64,000 nt of DNA. Source: Bythopirellula sp041737835 (GTDB lineage Bacteria > Planctomycetota > Planctomycetia > Pirellulales > Lacipirellulaceae). The notes under the pieces are model-generated. The model had not been told where the DNA came from. It was given only the letters and a program-made list of their open reading frames with translations, and made no database searches. The translations under genes and the position numbers were made by a program. Location of the stretch: the NCBI GenBank assembly GCA_041737835.1, contig JBGSQY010000001.1. One strand, given 5' to 3'. How positions within the stretch are numbered: position 1 is the stretch's first letter; the number at the start of each line of letters is the position of its first letter. Positions 41,997-50,062 of this stretch are shown piece after piece.

Positions 41997-43685
41997 TCAA
42001 TCGCGCCCTAAACAAACGAGACACATGTCATCGCTTTGGGGAAAGTCACCGGCGAATTCGCGGACGTCGGTCAGTAGGTGATTGCCGATCTCCATCGTTT
42101 TGACATCTTTAACGCTGATGATCTTGGTCATCCGCTCGATGCCATAAAGTTCGCGCTGCGAGTTCATCGCTTCGCTGAAGCCGTCGGTGAACAAGGTGAC
42201 CAAATCGCCCGGCGCAAGATCGTGCTGATACGAATCGAACTCGAAATCGTCGACCACACCTACGGGCAGGCCCGCTTGTTCGCCGCCGATTTCGGTGACT
42301 TCGCCCGCCGCGTTTCGCAGCATCGGCGGCATGTGCCCCGCATTCACCAGCGTCAATTGATTCTTATTGCCGTCGATCACGGCGATGACCATCGTGACAA
42401 AGCGGTCATCCCAACCATAGCCCGAGAAGATTTGGTTGATCTTGCCGAGAGCTTTGGCCGGATTTGGTTCGATGGTCAACCATTGCCGTACGTCGCTCGA
42501 AAGCTTGGCCATCAACAACGCGGCGGGAACGCCCTTGCCGGCCACGTCTCCGATGACCACGGCCACGCGGTTGTCTGGCAGGGTGACGTAATCGTAGTAG
42601 TCGCCGCCCACTTGGTAGGCCGATTCGTAAAAGGCAAAGAAATGATAACCGGCGATCTCCGGCGGACGATTGGGCAGCAACGTCCGTTGCATTTGCTTGG
42701 CCACTTCCATGTCGCGTTGCAGGGCAACTTGAGAAAGGGCTTCTTGATGCAACCGGGCGTTATCGAGCGCTATGGCCGCTTGATTGGCGATCCCCGCGAG
42801 CACTTGCAGGTCGAGATCGGTGAAACGACTCATCTGGTTGTTCGTGTCGATTTGAATCACGCCGAGCGACTCGCCGTTGCTAGCGATCATCGGCGCGCAA
42901 ATCAGCGAGCGAATCTGAAAATCGGCGATGCTCTGCGCCATCCCGAAGCGTTCGTCAGTCGAGGCATCGGCCGAAAGAATCGCCCGCTTGTCTTGCATCG
43001 CTTTGTTAACGATCGTGCGGCTCACTCGCATTTTTTCTTCGTCGCTGCTCTTGCGGGCCTTCGTGGCGACAGGCACGAGCGGTGCATCGGGTCGGGGACG
43101 CATCACGACAAACCCGCGATCCGCTTGTACGAAAATCTTGAACAAACTGTCGAGGATCTTCGGCAGGATTTCCTTGACCGACAACGTGTTCCCCAGGTTG
43201 TTGGAAATCTCCACGAGCGCTTGCAATTGCACTTCAGGCTTGGCCGACATCTGCCAGATCGATCCCGCACCGCGGCTCACGTCGAACGTGGCCATGATCT
43301 GGCTCGTGGCGTCCATGTCTTCTTCGGCATCGGTGAGCAGTGGGGCCAACAACGAGGCATGTTCGGGTTCTTCACCAGCCAGTTTCGGCGGCGCGGTTTC
43401 GTCGTAAAACTCAAACAGGATGTCGCAGATCAGCATCCGGTCGCCGTTACGCAACGGCCCGCGATCCTCGACCCGATGAGCGTTGATGTAGGTGCCATTG
43501 CGGCTGCCCAGATCCTGAACAAAGTAGAGACCCTCTTCCTTGGTGAGGATCACATGCCGACGGCTAACCGCGGCGGCGTCGAGCACAAGGTCGCACTCGG
43601 GGCTGCGGCCCATGACCCAGCGTTCTCCATCGAGCGGATAGACCTTGCCGATCTCCCCCCCTTGAACAATTGTGAGATGAGCCAT
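41997..43685 (-). CDS. FHA-GAF-SpoIIE (PP2C-type) phosphatase
   Basis: 562 residues in three domains: an N-terminal FHA domain (1-95: VMGRSPECDLVL, SRRHV, GSRNGTYIN) that reads phosphothreonine; a GAF sensory domain (about 155-305); and a C-terminal SpoIIE/RsbU PP2C domain (about 345-560: GGDYYDYVTLPDNRVAVVIGDVAGKGVPAALLM, then VNAGHMPPML and FTDGFSEAMN). PP2C phosphatases of this kind dephosphorylate STAS-domain antagonists and release a sigma factor. The STAS protein at 2326-2688 is a candidate substrate only by family logic. The ATG at 43685 is immediately before the FHA domain. Confidence 0.93.
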   Translation of the reverse strand: MAHLTIVQGGEIGKVYPLDGERWVMGRSPECDLVLDAAAVSRRHVILTKEEGLYFVQDLGSRNGTYINAHRVEDRGPLRNGDRMLICDILFEFYDETAPPKLAGEEPEHASLLAPLLTDAEEDMDATSQIMATFDVSRGAGSIWQMSAKPEVQLQALVEISNNLGNTLSVKEILPKILDSLFKIFVQADRGFVVMRPRPDAPLVPVATKARKSSDEEKMRVSRTIVNKAMQDKRAILSADASTDERFGMAQSIADFQIRSLICAPMIASNGESLGVIQIDTNNQMSRFTDLDLQVLAGIANQAAIALDNARLHQEALSQVALQRDMEVAKQMQRTLLPNRPPEIAGYHFFAFYESAYQVGGDYYDYVTLPDNRVAVVIGDVAGKGVPAALLMAKLSSDVRQWLTIEPNPAKALGKINQIFSGYGWDDRFVTMVIAVIDGNKNQLTLVNAGHMPPMLRNAAGEVTEIGGEQAGLPVGVVDDFEFDSYQHDLAPGDLVTLFTDGFSEAMNSQRELYGIERMTKIISVKDVKTMEIGNHLLTDVREFAGDFPQSDDMCLVCLGRD

Positions 43686-44467
43686 CGATCACGAGCGGCC
43701 AACCGGCCTGCACCCTTATAAATTCTGGCGACGAATTTTCAACACAAAGCGTCAAAACGAACGATTTTACGGCTTACCGCGCGGCAGCGTCAACCAACGG
43801 CTAGCAGCCATCGATTCAAGGCGTCCAACTTGTCCAACTCTTCCAACTTGTCGGGGTTTATTTCAATAGTTGCGAGTCGTTAGGCGCTAGGCGTTAGTTT
43901 TTCGTAAGCATGGCAGGTACGAGGAAATCGTCATTCTGAGAGAGCCTAGGCGACCGAAGAATCTAGCTTCCACAATTTCACGGTTTGAAGCCACATTCTT
44001 TTCTCCGTGCCACTCCGCTCTGAATGGACATAATAAGTCTGTTTTCCACAACCCTGCCGTACACAGCAGTCCTTCAACTTTGTCATCTTTCTCAACTTCA
44101 GCAACTTAGTCACCGCTCGGAATTGACAAAGTTGCTGAAGAACAGGGAAAGCAGCATCCCTTCTGGCTCATAGCTAACAGCTAACGGTTAATAGCGCACT
44201 TCAGCTTTGCCAGGTTGGCGAGGATTGCTTGGTTTGCAGGCCTCCGGTTGTTGCAAAGCTGAATGGAAGCGACTGTAGACCATGGACTGTGGTGTTTCTT
44301 AAAGTCCACTGTCTACAGTCCACCGTCCATCTACGTCCGACACGGCTTTCACTGCTCCCCATTATCGCGATTTGTGAGAGCGTCGCCACAAGTATTTTTG
44401 GCCATCACTCAAGTCATTCCCGGGTAGCCGGGAATCCAGATTCTCACGCAGAGGCTTTGGTCGAACC
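43686..44467. other. Repeat-rich non-coding stretch upstream of the RAYT element
   Basis: About 780 bases. It contains inverted copies of the segments described at 8686-9090 (here 44265-44203, 44107-44078 and 44009-43930) and another shared phrase (AACTAACGCCT-type, about 43880-43905 against 8871-8890). No convincing gene is present. Confidence 0.7.
43930..44265 (-). repeat. Copy B of the duplicated intergenic block
   Basis: Reverse-complement counterpart of 8686-9090, with the same order of the three best-conserved segments and shorter spacing between them. The outer segments are at 44203-44265 and 43930-44009. Confidence 0.75.
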
Positions 44468-44571
44468 GTAGGCCGGAACAAGCCGTGCGCAGTTCCGGCA
44501 AAGCGCCATTCTTCGCGTGGTAAGCGTTCAATGCTTCATTGCCGGAACTCACGTTGCTCGGTCCGGCCTAC
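44468..44571. repeat. REP element, left of the RAYT gene
   Basis: Runs from GTAGGCCGGAACAAGCC to GGTCCGGCCTAC, with the internal pair AGTTCCGGCA/TGCCGGAACT. The arrangement of two nested palindromes is that of a BIME. The same element recurs at 45162-45253. Confidence 0.9.
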
Positions 44572-44609
44572 ATGTTTTCGGGCCGTGTTTCGCTAATTAG
44601 AATACTTAC

Positions 44610-45167
44610 ATGTCCGACTACCGACGTTATTTCGTTCCCGGCGGAATGTATTTCTTTACGGTTGTAACTTACGGCCGGCGCGAGATATTAACGACCACGC
44701 AAGGACGCCTGTTTCTTCGCAAAGCAATTGCTGACATAGCACAAGATCGAAAGTTTCAAATTTTCGCCACAGTCTTGCTGCCGGATCATTGGCACTTGAT
44801 CATGCAATTGCCTTCGGGTGACCTCGACTATTCAATTCGTCTCAAGCGAATCAAGGAGACATTTACTCGTCTATGGCTTGATGCTGGATTGGCTGAAGCT
44901 TCGATTACCGATGCACAGCATTCCAAGGGCGAGCGTGGAATTTGGCAGCCAAGGTTTTGGGAACATACAATCGAAGACGAAGCCGACTTGGAACAATGTG
45001 TTGATTATATTCATTGGAATCCACGTAAGCACAATCTCGTCGAACGTGTCCGAGATTATCGCTGGTCATCATTTCATCGTTTTGTTCGGCAAGGGCAATA
45101 CGATCTTAATTGGGGAGGAAGTGAGCCAAAGACGATAAACGGTAATGAGAATTGGGGGGAGCCGTAG
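44610..45167 (+). CDS. REP-associated tyrosine transposase (RAYT, Y1/HUH family)
   Basis: 185 residues of the IS200/IS605-related Y1 family. The HUH motif is HWH at 60-62 (LLPDHWHLIM), and the catalytic Tyr is 133 in CVDYIHWNPRKHNLV. The N-terminus YRRYFVPGGMYFFTVVTYGR is standard for RAYTs. The ATG is at 44610. It is flanked by two REP elements, and its TAG stop codon lies inside the right one (CCGTAG). RAYTs nick REP DNA and are thought to spread REPs in trans. This copy appears intact. Confidence 0.95.
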   Translation: MSDYRRYFVPGGMYFFTVVTYGRREILTTTQGRLFLRKAIADIAQDRKFQIFATVLLPDHWHLIMQLPSGDLDYSIRLKRIKETFTRLWLDAGLAEASITDAQHSKGERGIWQPRFWEHTIEDEADLEQCVDYIHWNPRKHNLVERVRDYRWSSFHRFVRQGQYDLNWGGSEPKTINGNENWGEP

Positions 45168-45253
45168 GCCGGAACAAGCCGTGCGCAGTTCCGGCAATGC
45201 GCTACGTGTTCCGTTTCATTGCCGGAACTCGCGTTGCTCGGTCCGGCCTACGG
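45162..45253. repeat. REP element, right of the RAYT gene
   Basis: CCGTAGGCCGGAACAAGCC at the left and GGTCCGGCCTACGG at the right, nearly identical to the left REP except for the central spacer. It supplies the stop codon of the RAYT gene on the plus strand and the stop codon with the last dozen codons of the acetyltransferase gene on the minus strand. Confidence 0.92.
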
Positions 45254-45824
45254 TTCGCACAATTCTTGCCGGGTTGCCGACGGCGACTACGTTGGCGGGC
45301 AAGTCACGAATCACCACCGTGCCTGCACCCACGACCGTGTTGTCGCCGATTGTGACTCCGGGGCAAACGATCATCCCGCCGCCGAGCCACACGTTGTTGC
45401 CGATAACGATTGGCTTGCCCCCTTCCCATTTCGCCCGGCGTGTTTCGGGATCGAGCGGATGAGTCGCAGTCAGGAGTTGCACGTTGGGTCCAATCAGCAC
45501 GTCGTCGCCAATCGTGATCTTGCCCACGTCAAGCGCGACGAGTCCCCAGTTGGCGAACACGCGATCCCCCAGTGAAGTTTGGTAGCCATAGTCGCAGCGA
45601 AACGGTGGCCGAACCGTGCATTCAACGCCGACATGGCCGAGTAGCTCGCGCAAGATTTCGTCGCGCTCGGCATCCTGATCACCCAGAGTGACATTGAACT
45701 TGGCCGTCAGGATGGCCGCCCGGCGGCGCTCGCGATTCAGGTCGGGGTCGTCGGCAAGATAATCTTCGCCCGCGAGCATGCGATCACGATGCGAGCGGGC
45801 AGCGAGTGGAAGTGGATCATCCAT
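45216..45824 (-). CDS. Maltose O-acetyltransferase-type hexapeptide acetyltransferase
   Basis: 202 residues of the Maa/NodL/LacA family, which acetylates a sugar with acetyl-CoA. Motifs: RMLAGEDYLADDP (N-terminal Maa segment), RPPFRCDYGYQTSLGDRVFAN, LLTATHPLDPETRR and NVWLGGGMIVCPGVTIGDNTVVGAGTVVIRD, with catalytic His in the TATH stretch. The ATG at 45824 starts the conserved N-terminus. The last residues (GRTEQREFRQ) are encoded by the REP element, so the native C-terminus may have been replaced. Substrate unknown. Confidence 0.9.
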   Translation of the reverse strand: MDDPLPLAARSHRDRMLAGEDYLADDPDLNRERRRAAILTAKFNVTLGDQDAERDEILRELLGHVGVECTVRPPFRCDYGYQTSLGDRVFANWGLVALDVGKITIGDDVLIGPNVQLLTATHPLDPETRRAKWEGGKPIVIGNNVWLGGGMIVCPGVTIGDNTVVGAGTVVIRDLPANVVAVGNPARIVRTVGRTEQREFRQ

Positions 45825-46024
45825 GAAGTTTTCTGGTCGGGAGACTTTGTTGCGAATAACACGCCGTTGGACGTATTTTAGCGACGCGACCAAAGGACCA
45901 GCGACCAAAAAAAGTCCGAGGGGCCGGCCAGCTTGGCTACCATAACAGGCTGGAAGCCTGCTCCACGAGGTTTTTCTCGGGCTTTGGCTTCGGCGGGGAA
46001 TTCGTTAGAATTGAGAGTCTGTGA

Positions 46025-46050
46025 ACGGTAGGCCAGAGCAAGCCGCACGC
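46025..46050. repeat. Degenerate REP half-site
   Basis: GGTAGGCCAGAGCAAGCCG resembles the GTAGGCCGGAACAAGCC end of the REP elements with several substitutions. It lies directly before tRNA-Gln. Confidence 0.45.
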
Positions 46051-46054
46051 TCAC

Positions 46055-46125
46055 TGGGGAATAGTGTAACGGTAGCACTCCGGACTCTGACTCCGTCAGT
46101 CTAGGTTCAAATCCTAGTTCCCCAG
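46055..46125 (+). tRNA. tRNA-Gln (anticodon CTG)
   Basis: Acceptor stem TGGGGAA/TTCCCCA, D-arm GTG...CAC, anticodon loop CTCTGAC with anticodon CTG at 46087-46089, T-arm CTAGG-TTCAAAT-CCTAG, discriminator G. CCA is not encoded. The first anticodon-stem pair is a C/T mismatch, the only irregular pair. Confidence 0.93.
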
Positions 46126-46326
46126 CTTTTTGTTATAGGCGCTAGAAGTGAGTTGCTAGCCGCTGGCCAAGAAATTGTCATCTCGAGTGAGGCTTGCTCA
46201 ACCGGAGACGGATGGGATCTGGATTCATGGCCAGTGCGTTCTCTTGTGCGTGTGACGATAGAGGCCAGATTCCTCAAGTCGTAGAACTCCTTTCGGAATG
46301 ACAAAGCTGGCTAACCGACATACGCA

Positions 46327-46860
46327 CTATTTTGTCACCGGTTCTTCTGGCGTGATCTCGTACTTCAACCGCGCATCGGCCACGGGGACTGGTGGCAACT
46401 CGACGTCGGGTGTGACTGACGCGCAAGGCGCGTTCGCTTCGCAATTCTCGCAGAGGTCTTCGACGACCCATTTGTAGGACGGCACTTTTTTCGACGTGAT
46501 CTTTTTCATCAACTTTGTGCGGGTGTAGATCGTGGGACCCCGCTTGGGGATCCAGTCGAACCAGACGAATGGCTTGGGTTTGCTGTGGACGCCGTCGGCA
46601 TTGGGGCTGCATTCTTCACAGACCATTTCGCAATGTTTGCAGCCGCGACAACTGGGGCCAGGAACACAGAAGTCTTCGCACTGATAACCCCAACAGATGA
46701 CTTCCACTTTCTTGTCTTCACAAACCAGGCGGCAAATTTTCTCGCACGCACGATTGCAGCCACAATGAGAACAGAAACCTTCGCGTCCATAGACCAAGCT
46801 CGCCGCGCAGAAGAGCAGTGCCGTGGCTAGAACCAGATTGAGTCTGTTGTCGCGTCGCAT
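46327..46860 (-). CDS. Cysteine-rich secreted protein, unknown function
   Basis: 177 residues with a signal peptide (LVLATALLFCAASLVYG), then about 20 Cys in pairs (CSHCGCNRACEKICRLVC; CRGCKHCEMVCEEC) in the first half, and a Pro/Val-rich tail. The spacing suggests several disulfides or metal sites, and the protein looks planctomycete-specific. It begins 10 bases after the porin gene stop in the same direction, so the two should be cotranscribed. The GVHSKPKPFVWFDWIPKRGPTIYTRTKLM segment follows the Cys block. No domain recognised. Confidence 0.75.
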   Translation of the reverse strand: MRRDNRLNLVLATALLFCAASLVYGREGFCSHCGCNRACEKICRLVCEDKKVEVICWGYQCEDFCVPGPSCRGCKHCEMVCEECSPNADGVHSKPKPFVWFDWIPKRGPTIYTRTKLMKKITSKKVPSYKWVVEDLCENCEANAPCASVTPDVELPPVPVADARLKYEITPEEPVTK

Positions 46861-46870
46861 GAAGTCACCT

Positions 46871-48397
46871 TTAGAAACTGAAGTCCAGTCGCATACCCAG
46901 AATGTCGGACTCGGTGGCGCCGTAGACTGTTTCCGGCGTCGTTACCGGACGAATCCAGTCGAACATCACGCGCATGCGGTCGCTCCAATACCAGTTGAAG
47001 CCGAGCGTCATATCGTTATAAGCACCCGCGTTGACTTCATTCAAATCTAGATACGACCAACGCCCTTTGAGTTCCCACGCACCGGGGCCACATCCGCCAG
47101 GAACCAGGAAGAAATTCGAGTACGGCATTGCCCGACCAAACTGGGCCCCGTGCTGGCCAAAGCGTTCGTAATTGCGATTCTCACCGGTGAGAAAATAGCT
47201 GGCGTAGACGTAGGCACCATAGAACGTGGCATCACCGGCTTCGAGCGCCGAGTGGTCGATGTACATTTCGCTCTGCACGGATAATGGACCCCAGACGGTT
47301 GCTAGCTCGACGTTGCCTGTGGTGAAATCGCTGCCAGGCATCTGGCCGGTATCGATGAGGAACGGTCCTTCATGAATTTGTGGCCGAGCACGGAAGCGAA
47401 TCAAATCGTCTTGATCGTGCGTATAAAGCACGCCACAACCTGTGTGCAGCAAGTAACGGCCGTTGGAGGGTTCGTCGTAGTAAGGGAGCCAAGTGAATCG
47501 CGCACTGGTGCGCAGGCCTTGGTTGCTATCGATGCGTTCTTTGAGCGATTCGCTGATGCTGTCGAAGAACGCCCCGAATGTCCACGTGCGGTCGAGCGAC
47601 TTACTCACGCCGTAGAATGCCGTGCCGACTTCACGATCGGCTGTGAAGATGCCTTGCGTGGGGATCGAGCGTTCGAGAAACACAGAAAACGTGTCGTTGG
47701 TGACTTGCTCCAAGCCAAACGGCACAAAAAAGTTGCCCCAACGAATGCGATTGAAAAACGGCACTTCGTTCATCGTGAGGTAGGCGTCTTTGATATCAAC
47801 GACGGGTGTGGTGACGCCGTCACCATTTTCAGGCTCGAACTCCACTTGAATGCGGAAGTCGTAAACGCCGTAGCCCACGCCATCGGCCAAGAGCCGTAAA
47901 CGGCGGAATTCAAAATAGTTTTTAGCGAGCGGGCTCGTGATTGCGGGATCTTTGTAGGGCCAAAGGATTTGATCCATCTGGCATTGCCCGCCGAGCTTGA
48001 CGGTCCATTTCTCAGAGGAAATGTCCATCCACTCCGGTTCGATGATCGTGCCGTCGGGTCCTTCCTGTTCGGCCGTGATTTCCTCTAAAGACTGGACGCG
48101 TTGCCGTAGTTCCGCGAAGTCATCATCCTTATCGTTTTCGTCGAAGAGCGGATCAGGATTGTTCGGCGCAGGAAGTTCCCCCGACGAGCTGAAGACGCTC
48201 AATTCCTCGCGCAAGCGGGCGATCTCTTCGTCTTGTTGTTTGAGTCGTTCGTAGATATCCGCGATGTCGACGGGGGGCAACTGTTCTTGCGCACGCGCAG
48301 GCGAAACGAGGCACGCAGCAAGTGCGATTGCAAGCAATATGCGCGCACCAAGCACGGTGCCAGTTAACTGGCGATAAGTCCAAAGCCGGCGAATCAC
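46871..48397 (-). CDS. OprO/OprP-type outer-membrane porin
   Basis: 508 residues. A signal peptide (ILLAIALAACLVSPARA) precedes a coiled-coil segment (IADIYERLKQQDEEIARLREEL) and an acidic region, then a beta barrel as in phosphate/polyphosphate-selective porins (FEFRRLRLLADGVGYGVYDFRIQVEFE; WTFGAFFDSISESL; the barrel ends in the C-terminal Phe of LDFSF). The GTG at 48397 has AAGGAA upstream. The acidic N-terminal insert is typical of planctomycete porins. The anion or solute specificity is not read. Cotranscribed with the Cys-rich protein. Confidence 0.87.
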   Translation of the reverse strand: MIRRLWTYRQLTGTVLGARILLAIALAACLVSPARAQEQLPPVDIADIYERLKQQDEEIARLREELSVFSSSGELPAPNNPDPLFDENDKDDDFAELRQRVQSLEEITAEQEGPDGTIIEPEWMDISSEKWTVKLGGQCQMDQILWPYKDPAITSPLAKNYFEFRRLRLLADGVGYGVYDFRIQVEFEPENGDGVTTPVVDIKDAYLTMNEVPFFNRIRWGNFFVPFGLEQVTNDTFSVFLERSIPTQGIFTADREVGTAFYGVSKSLDRTWTFGAFFDSISESLKERIDSNQGLRTSARFTWLPYYDEPSNGRYLLHTGCGVLYTHDQDDLIRFRARPQIHEGPFLIDTGQMPGSDFTTGNVELATVWGPLSVQSEMYIDHSALEAGDATFYGAYVYASYFLTGENRNYERFGQHGAQFGRAMPYSNFFLVPGGCGPGAWELKGRWSYLDLNEVNAGAYNDMTLGFNWYWSDRMRVMFDWIRPVTTPETVYGATESDILGMRLDFSF

Positions 48398-48614
48398 GCG
48401 TGAATTCCTTCGGATCGCGAGAGCCTGCGTGGGTACGGTTGGCGGCTCGCAAGCGCGGGTGGTGCCTCCCTCGGGCAGGGTCGGCTGAGGTGCTGGGTCT
48501 AAGCACCTATTAGCTAATGTCGGCAGAAGAGTTGCCGTAATCTGAATAACTCGTACAAATAGGCGCGCTTACAGCAGGCATTGCTAGCATGGCTGGATGT
48601 CAATCAGCGAAAAA

Positions 48615-50054
48615 TTACATTTCGCTAGCAGGCGTGCGAATCACCAACAGCCGCTCTTCGGACATATCTTTCATCGCGTAGCGGATGCCTTCGCGTCCGA
48701 GGCCGCTGTCTTTCACGCCACCGTAAGGCATGTTGTCGACCCGCCAAGAAGGGACGTCGCCGATGATGACCCCGCCGACTTCCAAGCGATCCCACGCCTT
48801 TTGCATCTTGTAGATGTCGCGCGTGAAGATGCCGGTTTGCAAACCGAAGACGCTATCATTCACTTCCACAAGGGCTTTGTCGAAATCCTCGAACTTACTC
48901 AACACGGCGACCGGGCCAAAGGCTTCGTTGGTGCAGAGCGTTTGATCCTTCGGAACGTCTTCAAGTAGCGTGGCTTCGAGCATGGCCCCTTCGCGTTTGC
49001 CGCCACAGAGGAGCTTGCCCCCCGCCGCGACCGCGGAATCGATCCAATTTTTGAGCCGTTTGGCTTCCTTCTCGTCGATCATTGGACCGATGAAGGTGTC
49101 TTCATTCTTGGGATCGCCGCTGATGAGCTTCTTGGTCTTCTCGACGAGCCGCTGCTTCAATTCTTCGTAGACCGAAACGTGAGCCAAGATTCGTTGCACG
49201 CCGATGCAGCTTTGGCCCGATTGATAGAACGCTCCGATAATCAAGCGATCCACGGCATCGTTCAAATCGGCGTCGGCATCGATCACGCACGCCGCGTTGC
49301 CGCCGAGTTCGAGCACGACTTTTTTCTTGCCCGCGCGGGCCTTGAGATCCCAACCGACTTCGGGGGAGCCGGTGAAGCTCAAGAGTTTTAAGCGGTCGTC
49401 GGTCGTGAACAAATCTGCCCCATCGCGATGGCAGGGCAAAATCGAGAATGCCCCGGGCGGCAAATTGGTTTCAGCAAGTATTTCGCCAATGATGATCGCC
49501 CCCAAGGGCGTGCGACTGGCCGGTTTCAACACAAAAGGACAACCCACCGCGATGGCGGGGGCAATTTTGTGCGCCGCCAAGTTCAGCGGGAAGTTGAACG
49601 GCGAAATGAACGAGCAGGGTCCGATGGGAACATGCTGCACCATGCCCCGATAGCCGCGTGCGCGGGGCGAGATTTCCAGATTGAGAATCTCACCTGTGAT
49701 CCGCACCGATTCTTCAGCCGCAACGCGAAACGTGTCGATCAGCCGGCCCACTTCGCCACGACTATCGCGAATCGGTTTGCCAGCTTCCAGGCACAACAGC
49801 TCGGCCATTTCGGCACTGCGTTCTTGGAAGCGTTTCACGCAATGATTCAAAATGTTTTGTCGTTCATACGCCGGCAAGCGGCGCATCGGTTCGGTCGCTT
49901 CAACAGCCGCTGCGATTCCGCGGTCGATGGCTTTGGCATCCGCGATTGCCACGCGCGTGACAACTTTGCCCGTGTATTTGTCGGTGACTTCGAGATCGGC
50001 GTTAGGCTGCTCGGCTTTGTTCGCCAGATAATACGGATATTGTTCGAGTGGCAT
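48615..50054 (-). CDS. Aldehyde dehydrogenase family protein
   Basis: 479 residues oxidising an aldehyde with NAD(P). The catalytic Cys is 283 in YQSGQSCIGVQR, and the general-base region is VLELGGNAACV. Other markers are the NAD-binding SFTGSPEVGW and the C-terminal YGGVKDSGLGREG. Substrate is unclear; similarity is to the lactaldehyde/glyceraldehyde-3-P group (FNFPLNLAAHK, VLKPA). The ATG at 50054 lies eight bases after the acetolactate synthase stop, and a GTG at 50066 is less likely. The pair forms a tight operon, which suggests that it acts on a carbonyl product linked with pyruvate metabolism, an inference. Confidence 0.9.
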   Translation of the reverse strand: MPLEQYPYYLANKAEQPNADLEVTDKYTGKVVTRVAIADAKAIDRGIAAAVEATEPMRRLPAYERQNILNHCVKRFQERSAEMAELLCLEAGKPIRDSRGEVGRLIDTFRVAAEESVRITGEILNLEISPRARGYRGMVQHVPIGPCSFISPFNFPLNLAAHKIAPAIAVGCPFVLKPASRTPLGAIIIGEILAETNLPPGAFSILPCHRDGADLFTTDDRLKLLSFTGSPEVGWDLKARAGKKKVVLELGGNAACVIDADADLNDAVDRLIIGAFYQSGQSCIGVQRILAHVSVYEELKQRLVEKTKKLISGDPKNEDTFIGPMIDEKEAKRLKNWIDSAVAAGGKLLCGGKREGAMLEATLLEDVPKDQTLCTNEAFGPVAVLSKFEDFDKALVEVNDSVFGLQTGIFTRDIYKMQKAWDRLEVGGVIIGDVPSWRVDNMPYGGVKDSGLGREGIRYAMKDMSEERLLVIRTPASEM

Positions 50055-50062
50055 GCGGGGCC

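Noticed and set aside
42078..43721. 547-codon open frame on the plus strand
   Set aside because: It lies antisense to the FHA-GAF-SpoIIE gene and has no domain or start signal; it is a by-product of codon use in the real gene.
43686..44467. Possible CRISPR array or small-RNA cluster because of repeated phrases
   Set aside because: The repeated phrases are not regularly spaced and occur once each per copy; no spacer-repeat pattern is visible.
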